Source: Mesorhizobium sp. (lineage in GTDB: Bacteria; Pseudomonadota; Alphaproteobacteria; Rhizobiales; Rhizobiaceae). Taken from it: a stretch of DNA of 64,000 bases. The stretch spans positions 62,001 through 126,000 of the forward strand of contig SAKE01000016.1 of assembly GCA_004017275.1 (NCBI GenBank), in the 5' to 3' direction. Made by a program: the position numbers and the translations under genes. The notes beneath the pieces were generated by a model. It made no database searches. It was not told where the DNA came from and saw only the letters and a list, made by a program, of their open reading frames with translations. Shown here piece by piece: positions 1 through 8,420 of this stretch (within the stretch, counting starts at the first letter, position 1; each line of letters opens with the position of its first letter).

Positions 1-439
1 GCATCGCTGAAATGCCGCCGGCACCCAGGACGCTGGCCGGAAAGAACTTCAGCGCCGAAGCGCCAAGCTTGATCGCCAGGAAGGCCTCGGTCGGCGTGAA
101 CACGCCGGGCATGGTCACCATGCCGTAATGCATGGCACGCGCCATCACCTCGGCATCGATGTTGGGGCTGACCAGCAGCCGCCCGCCGGCCTTGTGCAGG
201 CCATCGACGTCGGCCGGCGTCAGCACCGTGCCGGCGCCGACCAAAGCGGTTTTCGGAAGCACTTCGACGATCCGGGCGATCGACGAGAACGGCTCCGGTG
301 AATTGAGCGGCACTTCGATCGCCTCTATGCCAGCGTCGAACAGCGCCTGGCCGATGGCAATCGCCTCGACCGGCTTGAGGCCGCGCAGGATGGCGACCAG
401 GCCGCGCTTAAGCTTGGGAAAAGGTGCGGTCTGGCTCAT
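1..439 (-). CDS. dgoA: 2-dehydro-3-deoxy-6-phosphogalactonate aldolase, C-terminus outside the window
   Basis: Class I aldolase that splits 2-dehydro-3-deoxy-6-phosphogalactonate into pyruvate and glyceraldehyde 3-phosphate, the last step of the De Ley-Doudoroff galactose route. About 146 N-terminal residues are visible. They show the KDPG/KDPGal aldolase pattern: LVAILRG near the start, IEVPLNSP with the catalytic Glu region, LVGAGTVLT, and LKFFPAS, whose Lys is the Schiff-base residue of this family. The ATG overlaps the TGA of dgoK by four bases (ATGA), so it is probably translated by coupling as the last visible gene of the operon. The stop codon lies beyond the left edge. Confidence 0.93.
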   Translation of the reverse strand, partial: MSQTAPFPKLKRGLVAILRGLKPVEAIAIGQALFDAGIEAIEVPLNSPEPFSSIARIVEVLPKTALVGAGTVLTPADVDGLHKAGGRLLVSPNIDAEVMARAMHYGMVTMPGVFTPTEAFLAIKLGASALKFFPASVLGAGGISAM

Positions 440-1377
440 CGGGCAACTCCAATTTTGGCGATCATGCCGTTCTCGCGCGCGGCTTCGATCAGCCCGGCAC
501 GCACCGCCTCGTCGGCGTCGACGGTGCGAACCTCCAGTCCGGCAAGGCCAAGCGCGGCCTGGTAGAGCGTGGCGAGCGCGCCGGATGCAATCAGGACCAC
601 GGGTTCTGCGCCGGCGCCATGCCGGCGGCTGGCCGAGGCGATCTCGCCGCCGATCAGAAGGCCGGACAGGCAAGCGGCGGCATCGTCGGCTTTGAGATCC
701 TGCAGCAGGCCGGCGGCGCGGATGGAAAATAGCCGCGAGGTGACATCGCCGCCTTCGACCAATGCGGTTTCGCACCAGCGGCGGAAGAATGGGTTGTCCG
801 ATGTGACGGGCTTCGGATGTTCGCCGAGCGAATGGCGCAGGATCGAATGCCCGGCCAGCACCGAAAACAGCTCGCCGGTCGGCCAGGTGCCGAAACCGGC
901 AACCGCGCCATCCTCGACCAGCACCCATTTCGAATGGGTGCCGGGCATGCAGACCAGCTGGCGTCCTTTGGCCCGCAGGCCGGCGCCGGCAAGCTGCGTT
1001 TCCTCGCCGCGCATGACATCGGGCGCATCGGCCAGCCGCTGGGCAAGACCCGGAACGATGCGGATGTCACGGCTCTGGCCGGGCACCTTGGCGGCACCGC
1101 CGAGAATAGCACTGATGGGCGCCGGCACCGTCACATACGGCGCTTCCAGCCAGCCCTGGCGGGAGCCGGCCATGCCGCAGATGATCACGGACAGCGCTTC
1201 CGGTGCTCCCATCGCCGCCAGATGCCCTTCGAGAAGGATCGAAAAGCCCTTTTGCTGCGCGGTGATCAGGCCATCATCGCCACGGCGTTCGGCGAGCACC
1301 TTGCCCTGTCCGTCGATCAGCCAGACCCGCATGCGGGTCGTGCCCCAGTCGACGACGGCTACCGCCGGCGCGCTCAC
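436..1377 (-). CDS. dgoK: 2-dehydro-3-deoxygalactonokinase
   Basis: Phosphorylates 2-dehydro-3-deoxygalactonate at C6 with ATP, giving the substrate of the aldolase encoded next. 313 residues, a normal DgoK length. The N-terminus carries the phosphate-1-type motif VVDWGTTRMR (residues 8-17) of the ASKHA sugar kinase fold; CMPGTHSKW in the middle and the Gly-rich LIASGAL near the C-terminus fit the DgoK family. It overlaps the SDR gene upstream and dgoA downstream by ATGA, so the three genes form one tightly coupled operon read leftward. Confidence 0.93.
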   Translation of the reverse strand: MSAPAVAVVDWGTTRMRVWLIDGQGKVLAERRGDDGLITAQQKGFSILLEGHLAAMGAPEALSVIICGMAGSRQGWLEAPYVTVPAPISAILGGAAKVPGQSRDIRIVPGLAQRLADAPDVMRGEETQLAGAGLRAKGRQLVCMPGTHSKWVLVEDGAVAGFGTWPTGELFSVLAGHSILRHSLGEHPKPVTSDNPFFRRWCETALVEGGDVTSRLFSIRAAGLLQDLKADDAAACLSGLLIGGEIASASRRHGAGAEPVVLIASGALATLYQAALGLAGLEVRTVDADEAVRAGLIEAARENGMIAKIGVAR

Positions 1378-2141
1378 AGGAAACCTCCATCGACGATCAG
1401 CATCTGCGCGGTCAGCATGCGCGAGGCGTCCGAGGCGAGGAACAGCACCGTGCCGACGATATCATCCGGCTGCATCACCTGCTTGATGCACTGCTTTGCG
1501 ACATGGGCGGCAAGCCCCTGTTCTGTCACCCAGAGCTCCTTCTGCCGCTCGGTGATCACCCAGCCGGGCGCAATGGCGTTGACGCGGATGCCGTCGACAC
1601 CGAGCTTGCCGGCCAACCCCTTGGTCAGGCCCAGGATACCGCCCTTGGCGGCCGTGTAGGACGGCATGTCGGGGTGGTTGATCAGATAGGATGTCGAGGT
1701 GAAGTTGATGATCGAGCCGCTGCCGGCCCGCTTCATGCCCGGCGCCACCGCCTGCGCGGTGAAGAAATGCGGCCGCAGATTGATCGCCTGGTTGTTGTCC
1801 CAGAATTCGACCGTCACGTCCTCGACAGCGTGGCGTTCGTCCCATGCGGCATTGTTGACCAGCACGGTGACGTCGCCATGCGCCTCGGCCGCCCTGGCCG
1901 CAGACGCCCGCAAGGCATCGACGTCGCGCAAATCGGTCTTGAGATAGAGCGGCCGGCGGCCGAACTCTTTCTCGATGCGGTCGGCGAGCATCGTGCTCGG
2001 GCCATCGGCAATATCGATGAAGGCGACATTGGCGCCCTGGCGCACAAACCCCTCGGTCAGTGCCGCGCCAATTCCGGAGCCGCCGCCGGTAATCAGCACC
2101 GAGGCTCCTTCGAGGTCGGCAAAATGCGCCGATGGCATCAT
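1374..2141 (-). CDS. SDR family oxidoreductase, probable galactose/sugar 1-dehydrogenase
   Basis: Classical short-chain dehydrogenase of 255 residues: cofactor motif TGGGSGIG at residues 18-25, NNAA near 96, catalytic YTAAK near 162, and a C-terminus ending IVDGGFL. Asp after the second strand (FIDIAD) suggests preference for NAD over NADP. The family alone does not give the substrate. As first gene of an operon with dgoK and dgoA, the likely role is oxidation of D-galactose (or a related sugar) to the lactone that starts the De Ley-Doudoroff pathway; SDR galactose dehydrogenases are known in rhizobia. No galactonate dehydratase is visible and may lie beyond the left edge. The function is inferred from context. 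Confidence 0.85.
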   Translation of the reverse strand: MMPSAHFADLEGASVLITGGGSGIGAALTEGFVRQGANVAFIDIADGPSTMLADRIEKEFGRRPLYLKTDLRDVDALRASAARAAEAHGDVTVLVNNAAWDERHAVEDVTVEFWDNNQAINLRPHFFTAQAVAPGMKRAGSGSIINFTSTSYLINHPDMPSYTAAKGGILGLTKGLAGKLGVDGIRVNAIAPGWVITERQKELWVTEQGLAAHVAKQCIKQVMQPDDIVGTVLFLASDASRMLTAQMLIVDGGFL

Positions 2142-2156
2142 TTCTTTTCTCTCCAG

Positions 2157-2265
2157 CGCATGACCCCGAAAATCGGATCGATTTTCGGAAAGGGATCATG
2201 CGCAAATGTTAAATGCTACAGCGTCCTTTGCGCGTCTTGAAAGACGCGCGGCGCTGTAGCGTGAC
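2157..2265. repeat. Rhizobial intergenic palindromic repeat (RIME-like)
   Basis: Two adjacent hairpins fill the gap upstream of the SDR gene: a first with arms GCGCATGA/TCATGCGC around CCGAAAATCGG...TTTTCGG, and a second with arms CTACAGCG/CGCTGTAG enclosing GCGCGTCTT/AAGACGCGC. This is the look of the RIME-type mosaic elements of Rhizobiales. It begins 16 bases upstream of the ATG, so it is probably transcribed or lies in the promoter region of the dgo operon. Confidence 0.7.
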
Positions 2266-2393
2266 CGGCGCGCATCCTAGCCACGCAAGGCGCGCGGGCA
2301 AGGGCGAACCGTCGGATTTCTGGGCTTATGTCAGACAAAACGACAATGCCGCACCAAGCGCGCAGTAACATCAGCGGGATTGCGGGCCGCCGG

Positions 2394-3743
2394 TCAGATC
2401 GCCTTGGCGCGCAAGGCGCCGCGGAAGGAGTCGCGGAGATAACCGAGCGTGGCATCAGCATCGGCCGGCTTGCCGAACAGATAGCCCTGCCCGCCGGCGC
2501 AGCCGAACTGCACCAGCCGATCGGCCTGCGCTTCCTGCTCTATGCCCTCGGCGACCACGTCCATGCCGAGCCCGTCGCACATGGCGAGAATGGCGCGGAT
2601 GATGTGTTCGGACGGCCTATCATCGAGAATGGAGGAGACGAAGGCGCGGTCGATCTTGAGCTTGTCGAAATGGAATTCGCGCAGACGGCCGAGCGATGAC
2701 TGGCCGGTGCCGAAATCGTCAAGCGAAACGCGGATGCCGACGCGGCGCAGATCCTCGACGATCTGCGCGGCCGAGGCCGGATCGTTCATCAGGCCGGTCT
2801 CGGTGATCTCGATCTCCAGCCGGCGCGGGTCGAAGCCGGTGCGGTCGAGGATCGCCAGTATGTGCAGGCCGGTGTTCTGGTCGACGAGCTGCGATGGCGA
2901 CAGGTTGAACGACAGGAACAGGTCCTTCGGCCAGCTTCTGGCGGCCTCCGTCGCCTTGCGCAGTACCAGCTGCGACAATGGACCGATGATGCCGCGCTCT
3001 TCGGCGATGGGAATGAAGACGGTCGGCGGCACGGAGCCGAGATCGCGGTCTGTCCAGCGCGCCAGCGTCTCGAAGCCGATGGTGCGGCGCGTGTTGAGAT
3101 CGACGATGGGCTGGAAATGCGGTTCGACCTCGCCGGCCGAGACGGCGCGGCGCAGCGCCTGCTCGATGCGGGTGACGCGCTTGGCTGCTTCTTCCATCTC
3201 GCGGGTGTAGACGACGACGCGGCCGCGGCCGGAACGCTTGGCGTGGTAGAGCGCCGTTTCGGCCTTGTTGATGAGTATCTCGGTGGTCTCGTCGCCCGAA
3301 TAGAACAGCGAGCAGCCGACCGAGGCCGAAAGCCTGGCGGTGCGTTCGCCGACATCGTAGGGGGCCGAAAGGATCTCGATCAGCATGCGGGATTTTTCGG
3401 CCGCCGCTTCCTCGCTGAACACCATCGGATAGAGAAAGGCGAATTCGTCGGCGCCGATGCGGCAGACCGTGGAGTGGCCGTCCATCGAGGCGCGCAGCCG
3501 CATCGCCACCTGGATCAGGATATCGTCGCCGGCCTTGTGGCCGAACAAATCGTTGATGGGCTTGAAGCCATCGAGGTCGAGAATGCCGACGGTGAAGGGT
3601 GCGGGATCGTCGGCACGGTCGGCAATCAGCCGATCGACCTTGTCGAAGAAGCGGCGATGGTTGCCAAGCCCGGTCAACGGATCTGTGAATGCCAGATCCG
3701 TGCTCTCCCTGTTTGCCTGACCGGTGCCAAACGAAGTTTGCAT
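2394..3743 (-). CDS. GGDEF/EAL bifunctional cyclic-di-GMP protein without a sensor domain
   Basis: 449 residues. A GGDEF domain (about residues 15-180) is followed by an EAL domain (about 190-440). There are only some 18 residues before the GGDEF domain and no membrane segment or PAS/GAF sensor. The GGDEF signature reads GADEF (residues 97-101), a departure from GG(D/E)EF that may weaken or abolish diguanylate cyclase activity. The EAL signature reads ETL (223-225), but the metal and catalytic set looks complete: the Glu, FNLSP, EITETG, DDFGTG, KIDR, AEGIE and QGYLFGKP. The likely main activity is hydrolysis of cyclic di-GMP. It stands alone with its own upstream region; activity is inferred from motifs only. 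Confidence 0.9.
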   Translation of the reverse strand: MQTSFGTGQANRESTDLAFTDPLTGLGNHRRFFDKVDRLIADRADDPAPFTVGILDLDGFKPINDLFGHKAGDDILIQVAMRLRASMDGHSTVCRIGADEFAFLYPMVFSEEAAAEKSRMLIEILSAPYDVGERTARLSASVGCSLFYSGDETTEILINKAETALYHAKRSGRGRVVVYTREMEEAAKRVTRIEQALRRAVSAGEVEPHFQPIVDLNTRRTIGFETLARWTDRDLGSVPPTVFIPIAEERGIIGPLSQLVLRKATEAARSWPKDLFLSFNLSPSQLVDQNTGLHILAILDRTGFDPRRLEIEITETGLMNDPASAAQIVEDLRRVGIRVSLDDFGTGQSSLGRLREFHFDKLKIDRAFVSSILDDRPSEHIIRAILAMCDGLGMDVVAEGIEQEAQADRLVQFGCAGGQGYLFGKPADADATLGYLRDSFRGALRAKAI

Positions 3744-3890
3744 CGGTGTCCCTGTTTTGTGACGTCGGAATTTAGTCTCAGACTGGCAGCAAACCCTTTA
3801 GGAAACGTATCCCCAAATCGATTATTCGCGGGTAAAGCGCTTTGCCTTCGAGAGGGTCGACGCGACGCGCGTCAAACCTCACGCAGGCCC

Positions 3891-5690
3891 TCAGCTGTTT
3901 GGCCGGACACGATAGAGTTCGAGCGCCGCGCCGCGGGTTTCCGCAATCGGCTCCAGCCATTCCGGCACGTGGCCGCGCATCAGTCCGGCAAGAAAACCGT
4001 CTGGCACGGTGAAGGCTAGAAGCTGGCTTTCCGGATTGCCGCGGCACAATGCGATAAGACCGACGTGGTGATCTCCGACGATCGACCTGGCTTGCGCCTC
4101 GGAACCGAGGAAAGCGTCGAGCGCGAGCAGGTCTCCCGCGACGTTGCGGTGGTAGGGTCCGGCGAAGACGCGATGCCGGGAGTACACCAGGATCGGCGAT
4201 CCGAGATTGGAAACGGCAAGCACCGTGGTGCCTGGCATCCGCCCAAGCGCCGCAAACGTGGCCTTGGCATGGCAGGATGGGTCAGCGCCGGCATCCTTGG
4301 TGGTTTTTGCGCCGGTTTCGAGCGCCGCTGCCGCCGCTTCGGCGGCGCCTGACCAGATCGAGTTGATCGAGACGAGCCAGGCAGCGGCCATCCGCAGCAC
4401 CGAGCTGCGCGATGGGCTGGTTTCGGCTTGCTGCCGCCATTTGGCGATCCAGGCCGCCAGCGGGATCACCGCGAAGGCTATCGAGAATGTCGAGCCGCGC
4501 ACTTGCCAGACGCTGACCAGGAAGGCCACGACCAGCAGCACGGCGACAAGGCTGTCCTGGCGCCGCCAGCCGCTACGGGCGAGGCGCGACGCCATCAGGA
4601 CGATCGCCACCAGCGGCGTGATATAGCGCGCCGCCAGTTCGGCGGGATCCCGGGCGGCCAGCTGGAACAGCGACTGTGCCTCGTCGATGTGATCGAGCCA
4701 CAGCGTCTTCAGGCGCGGATCGAGCCCCGTATAGGGAGAGGCCAGGCATTGCGGGAACAGCGACAACAGGGCCGCGCCGAGCACGATGCCGAGCAGGCCA
4801 AGCGAGATCAGGCGGCGACCGCGCGTGCGGCCGGCCGCTTCGATAGAGGCAGTGGCCGCAAGGCCAATTCCGGCGAGGGCTGCTACGACAAACTGCACGG
4901 TCGAGAAGGCATCGCATTGGACCTGGCCCCAAGCCGATATCGGAATGGTGGTGACAAACACGAGCGTTGAGACGCCGGCTAAGCCAAGGCCGAAATCCCT
5001 GGCGATGAGCTTTTCGCCCGAACCGTCAAGGACAAACAGCGCCGACACGCAGACGCCGATGGCAGCCACATAAGGAGCGGTTTCCATGCCGATGGCGAGG
5101 GTCAGCGCGGCGCACAGGCCGGCAAGCCATGCCGCCGGCCGGCGCATACGCGCCTCGATCAGGAAACTCAGGCTGGCGACGGTCAGCATCAGTTGGACAT
5201 TGTGATGATCGAGCGCGCCAGGTGCGAAGATGCCGATGAAATACAGTGCCGCCGCGCCGACGACGATTGCGGGCAACACCGCGCCGTTGCCGGCAAAACC
5301 GCGCGCGGTGCGAATGATGAAGACCATGGTCAGGCCGAAGAGCAGGGCCGGCCACGCCACCTGCGCGACGTTCTCGGCAAGCGTGGTGTTGCCGGTCAGC
5401 TTCGATACGGCAAGAACAATGGCGGCAATCGGTGCATCGACCAGCCGCGACCAGTGCATGACAAAGCCGCCTTCCAGGCCCATTCGGTATTGATGCAGGT
5501 CGAACCAGCCCTGGCCGGCCAACAGGTCGCGCACCTCGACCAGCCGCAGCAGATTGTCATTGTCGCCGCCGGCATCGATCAGCGCTGGGAATCCGGCGCT
5601 AGCGTTGACCGCGAGAAAGCCGAGCGTCGCGAGCAGCGCCAACGCGATATCGAACCTCCAGGTGGACGTTCCATCCTTGGCTATGCTCAT
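3891..5690 (-). CDS. Polytopic membrane protein, putative GT-C fold glycosyltransferase
   Basis: About 599 residues with roughly ten or more hydrophobic segments in the first 450 residues and a soluble C-terminal tail of about 150. A conserved-looking first loop, GDNDNLLRLVEVRDLL followed by FVMHWSRLVDAP, has acidic residues placed as in GT-C enzymes that use lipid-linked sugars. I chose the ATG at 5690 because AAGG stands eight bases before it; a GTG at 5738 would add 16 residues. It faces a GT2 glycosyltransferase and a GtrA-type flippase across a 160-base gap, so it may add the lipid-carried sugar to a cell-envelope acceptor. The substrate cannot be told. Confidence 0.7.
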   Translation of the reverse strand: MSIAKDGTSTWRFDIALALLATLGFLAVNASAGFPALIDAGGDNDNLLRLVEVRDLLAGQGWFDLHQYRMGLEGGFVMHWSRLVDAPIAAIVLAVSKLTGNTTLAENVAQVAWPALLFGLTMVFIIRTARGFAGNGAVLPAIVVGAAALYFIGIFAPGALDHHNVQLMLTVASLSFLIEARMRRPAAWLAGLCAALTLAIGMETAPYVAAIGVCVSALFVLDGSGEKLIARDFGLGLAGVSTLVFVTTIPISAWGQVQCDAFSTVQFVVAALAGIGLAATASIEAAGRTRGRRLISLGLLGIVLGAALLSLFPQCLASPYTGLDPRLKTLWLDHIDEAQSLFQLAARDPAELAARYITPLVAIVLMASRLARSGWRRQDSLVAVLLVVAFLVSVWQVRGSTFSIAFAVIPLAAWIAKWRQQAETSPSRSSVLRMAAAWLVSINSIWSGAAEAAAAALETGAKTTKDAGADPSCHAKATFAALGRMPGTTVLAVSNLGSPILVYSRHRVFAGPYHRNVAGDLLALDAFLGSEAQARSIVGDHHVGLIALCRGNPESQLLAFTVPDGFLAGLMRGHVPEWLEPIAETRGAALELYRVRPNS

Positions 5691-5851
5691 CCCGATCGCC
5701 TTTGGCAGGAATGCCGAGTCTTTGGGACCAATCGACACTCATGAAGTCGGCCTTAAACCTAGCCTTAACGGCTTCAATAAATAGTAAAACCGCCTGAGCG
5801 AGCCCTCCGGTCGCGCGACCCGCGTGGTCGACAAGGTTTTCGGAGACGAAA

Positions 5852-6853
5852 ATGCCGCAAGACGTTCGCCAAGAACCTGTCATCGCCGTGCTCCTGCCTT
5901 GCTACAACGAAGAGCTGACGATCGCCGAAGTCGTGCGGCGGTTCCGCGAGGCGCTGCCAGCCGCCGCCATCTATGTCTACGACAACAATTCGCGCGATCT
6001 GACGGCGCTGCGGGCTCGCGCGGCGGGCGCCATCGTCGTTCGCGAGCCGCGCCAGGGCAAAGGCAATGTGGTGCGCCGCATGTTCGCCGACATCGAAGCC
6101 GACATCTACTTGATGGCGGACGGCGACGGCACCTATGCGCCGGAGGACGCGCCGCAGCTGATCAACACGCTGCTGACCGAGCGTTCCGACATGGTGGTGG
6201 GCACCAGGCGCGGCGTCACCGACGATGCCGGCAGGAACGGCCATGCCTTCGGCAACCGCATCTTCAACAACCTATACAAGCGGCTGTTCGGCAGCGATTT
6301 CACCGACATCTTCTCAGGCTATCGCGTCTTCACCAGGCGCTTCGTCAAAAGCTTCCCCGCCGTCTCCGGCGGTTTCGAGATCGAGACCGAAATGTCAGTG
6401 CACGCCTCGCAGCTCAAACTGCCGGTCAGCGAAATAGCGCTCGACTACGGCAGGCGGCCGCAGGGCTCGTCATCGAAACTGTCGACCTGGGGCGACGGCG
6501 CCAGGATCCTGTGGATGTTCGGCATGCTGATGAAGGAGACCCAGCCGCTGCGCTTCTTCGGCGCCTTTGCCGTGTTCTTCCTGGCATCGAGCCTGTTCCT
6601 GATGACGCCGGTGCTGGTCGAGTTCGCCGAAACCGGCCTCGTGCCGCGCATGCCGACCTGGGTGCTGTCGGTCGGCCTGCTGCTGCTGTCGATGCTGGCG
6701 GCGGTGACCGGGCTGATCCTCGACTCAGTGTCGCGTGGCCGGGCCGAACAGAAGCGCATATTCTATCTGTCGATGCCTTCGGGCCGTGTCGAGCGCAGCC
6801 GCGAGGCGGCGGCGCAAAGGCCGGCAGCGGGCAAGACCCCGCGCGCGGCCTGA
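5852..6853 (+). CDS. GT2 family glycosyltransferase (dolichyl/polyprenyl-phosphate sugar synthase type)
   Basis: 333 residues. The N-terminal GT-A domain starts at VIAVLLPCYNEE and carries YDNNS and the metal-binding MADGDGTY (around residues 88-95); DIFSGYRVFTRR is typical of polyprenyl-phosphate sugar synthases. Two hydrophobic segments near residues 230-300 anchor it in the inner membrane. It probably transfers a sugar from a nucleotide donor to a polyprenyl phosphate. The start has GGAG nine bases upstream. A GtrA gene begins three bases after its stop, and the pair makes a lipid-linked sugar and moves it across the membrane, as in Gtr glucosylation systems. Confidence 0.9.
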   Translation: MPQDVRQEPVIAVLLPCYNEELTIAEVVRRFREALPAAAIYVYDNNSRDLTALRARAAGAIVVREPRQGKGNVVRRMFADIEADIYLMADGDGTYAPEDAPQLINTLLTERSDMVVGTRRGVTDDAGRNGHAFGNRIFNNLYKRLFGSDFTDIFSGYRVFTRRFVKSFPAVSGGFEIETEMSVHASQLKLPVSEIALDYGRRPQGSSSKLSTWGDGARILWMFGMLMKETQPLRFFGAFAVFFLASSLFLMTPVLVEFAETGLVPRMPTWVLSVGLLLLSMLAAVTGLILDSVSRGRAEQKRIFYLSMPSGRVERSREAAAQRPAAGKTPRAA

Positions 6854-6856
6854 ACG

Positions 6857-7231
6857 GTGCAACGCATCGTCCGCTTTGTCTTTGCCGGCGGTGTCGGCTT
6901 CGTTGCCGATGCGGCAGTACTCTGGCTGCTGCTGGCGATCACGCCGCTCGGGCCGTTGGCCGCCCGCATCCTTTCGATCGGTTTCGCGCTCTGCGTCACC
7001 TGGCTGCTCAACCGCCATCTGACCTTCTCGCCGTCGAGCCGCGGTGTCGCGAAAGAGGGCGCGCGCTATGGCGGCGTCGGCGTCGCCACCAGTATCGTCA
7101 ACTATCTCGTCTACTGCGCCATCCTGTTCGCGCTGCCGGCCGCCCCGCCGTTGGCCGCACTTGCCGCCGCCTCGCTGGTCGCCATGACGCTGTCCTTCCT
7201 GGGTTACTCGCGGCTGGTCTTCGACCGCTAG
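6857..7231 (+). CDS. GtrA family membrane protein (putative lipid-linked sugar flippase)
   Basis: 124 residues with four hydrophobic segments, the full length of GtrA proteins. It starts with GTG three bases after the stop of the GT2 gene, so the two are cotranscribed. Family members are proposed to flip polyprenyl-phosphate sugars to the outer leaflet. The motif VTWLLNRHLTFS after the second segment is characteristic of GtrA (W-x2-N-R-x-W/L-T-F). Together with the GT2 enzyme and the divergent GT-C-like protein it makes a three-part surface-sugar set. Confidence 0.9.
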   Translation: MQRIVRFVFAGGVGFVADAAVLWLLLAITPLGPLAARILSIGFALCVTWLLNRHLTFSPSSRGVAKEGARYGGVGVATSIVNYLVYCAILFALPAAPPLAALAAASLVAMTLSFLGYSRLVFDR

Positions 7232-7302
7232 GGCGCTGGCCCGATTGGCAGAAGGCCTCGTGACCCTTATATCGCTGTGACCGACTGCGCTGGGGACCCG
7301 CC

Positions 7303-8247
7303 ATGAAGCTGAAAATCGCCGTCCAGATGGACCACATCTCCACCGTTTCGATCGCCGGCGACACCTCGTTCGCGCTGTCGCTGGAAGCGCAGCGGCGCGG
7401 CCATCTTCTGTTCCACTACACGCCCGACCGGCTGTCGCTGCGCGACGGCAAGGTGTTTGCCCGCATCGAGGAAATGCAGGTGCGCGACGAGAGGGGCAGC
7501 CATTATTCGCTGGGCGAGAAGGTTCGTACCGATCTGTCGGAAATGGATGTCGTCCTGCTGCGCCAGGATCCGCCCTTCGACATGAACTACATCACCACCA
7601 CGCACATTCTGGAGCGCATCCATCCGAAGACGTTGGTGGTCAACGACCCGGCCTGGGTGCGCAACAGCCCGGAAAAGATCTTCGTCACCGAATTTGCCGA
7701 CCTGATGCCGGACACGCTGATCACCAAGGATCCACTGGAGGTTGCCGCCTTCCGCAAGGAGTTCGGCGACATCATCGTCAAGCCGCTCTACGGCAATGGC
7801 GGCGCCGGCATCTTCCATCTGCTCGAGGGCGACCGCAATCTTGCCTCGCTGCTCGAAATGTTCGGCCAGATGTTCCGCGAGCCCTATATCGTACAGCGCT
7901 ACCTGAAGGACGTGCGCAAGGGCGACAAGCGCATCATCCTGATCGACGGCGAACCGGTCGGCGCCATCAACCGGGTGCCGGCCGAGCATGATTCCCGCTC
8001 GAACATGCATGTCGGCGGCCGCGCCGAAAAGACCGAGCTGACGGAGCGCGAGCGCGAGATCTGCGCCCGCATCGGACCGGCGCTGAAGGAGCGCGGCTTC
8101 ATCCTTGTCGGCATCGACGTCATCGGCGACTATATGACCGAGATCAACGTGACCTCGCCGACCGGCGTGCGCGAGATCCAGCGCTTTGGCGGCGCCGACA
8201 TCGCCAGCCTGTTCTGGGACGCGGTCGAGGGGAAGCGGCGGACATAA
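7303..8247 (+). CDS. gshB: Glutathione synthetase
   Basis: Joins gamma-glutamylcysteine and glycine using ATP, the second step of glutathione synthesis, in the cytosol. 314 residues, standard for the bacterial GshB type with ATP-grasp fold. Visible family marks are MDHISTVSIAGDTSFAL at the start, LLRQDPPFDMNYITTTHILE, VNDPAWVRNSPEKIF, IVKPLYGNGGAGIF (ATP-grasp lysine and glycine loop), KRIILIDGEPVGAINR and the C-terminal EINVTSPTG. The next gene in the same direction is the comM-like ATPase. Confidence 0.97.
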   Translation: MKLKIAVQMDHISTVSIAGDTSFALSLEAQRRGHLLFHYTPDRLSLRDGKVFARIEEMQVRDERGSHYSLGEKVRTDLSEMDVVLLRQDPPFDMNYITTTHILERIHPKTLVVNDPAWVRNSPEKIFVTEFADLMPDTLITKDPLEVAAFRKEFGDIIVKPLYGNGGAGIFHLLEGDRNLASLLEMFGQMFREPYIVQRYLKDVRKGDKRIILIDGEPVGAINRVPAEHDSRSNMHVGGRAEKTELTEREREICARIGPALKERGFILVGIDVIGDYMTEINVTSPTGVREIQRFGGADIASLFWDAVEGKRRT

Positions 8248-8420
8248 CCGTTTTCATTTTGTCTTAACCATGTTCCGGTTTTGCAACCGGGGTCAATTTG
8301 GCTGCAACCTACGCGCTTACGTGTTCTTGTAATGTTCTTGATTTGACCGACGAATTGTGATTGTCTGCCCGAGGGGCCATTCCTTGGCCATCGCGTGGGT
8401 TGTGGCCCGGGGGGCAAGAA

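Noticed and set aside
569..1486. Long open frame on the plus strand opposite dgoK
   Set aside because: High-GC DNA leaves open frames opposite real genes. The translation is Arg/Pro/Ser-rich without motifs, while the minus frame is a complete DgoK.
8275..8290. Hairpin CCGGTT-TTGC-AACCGG after gshB
   Set aside because: Too short and without a T run, so not supported as a terminator.
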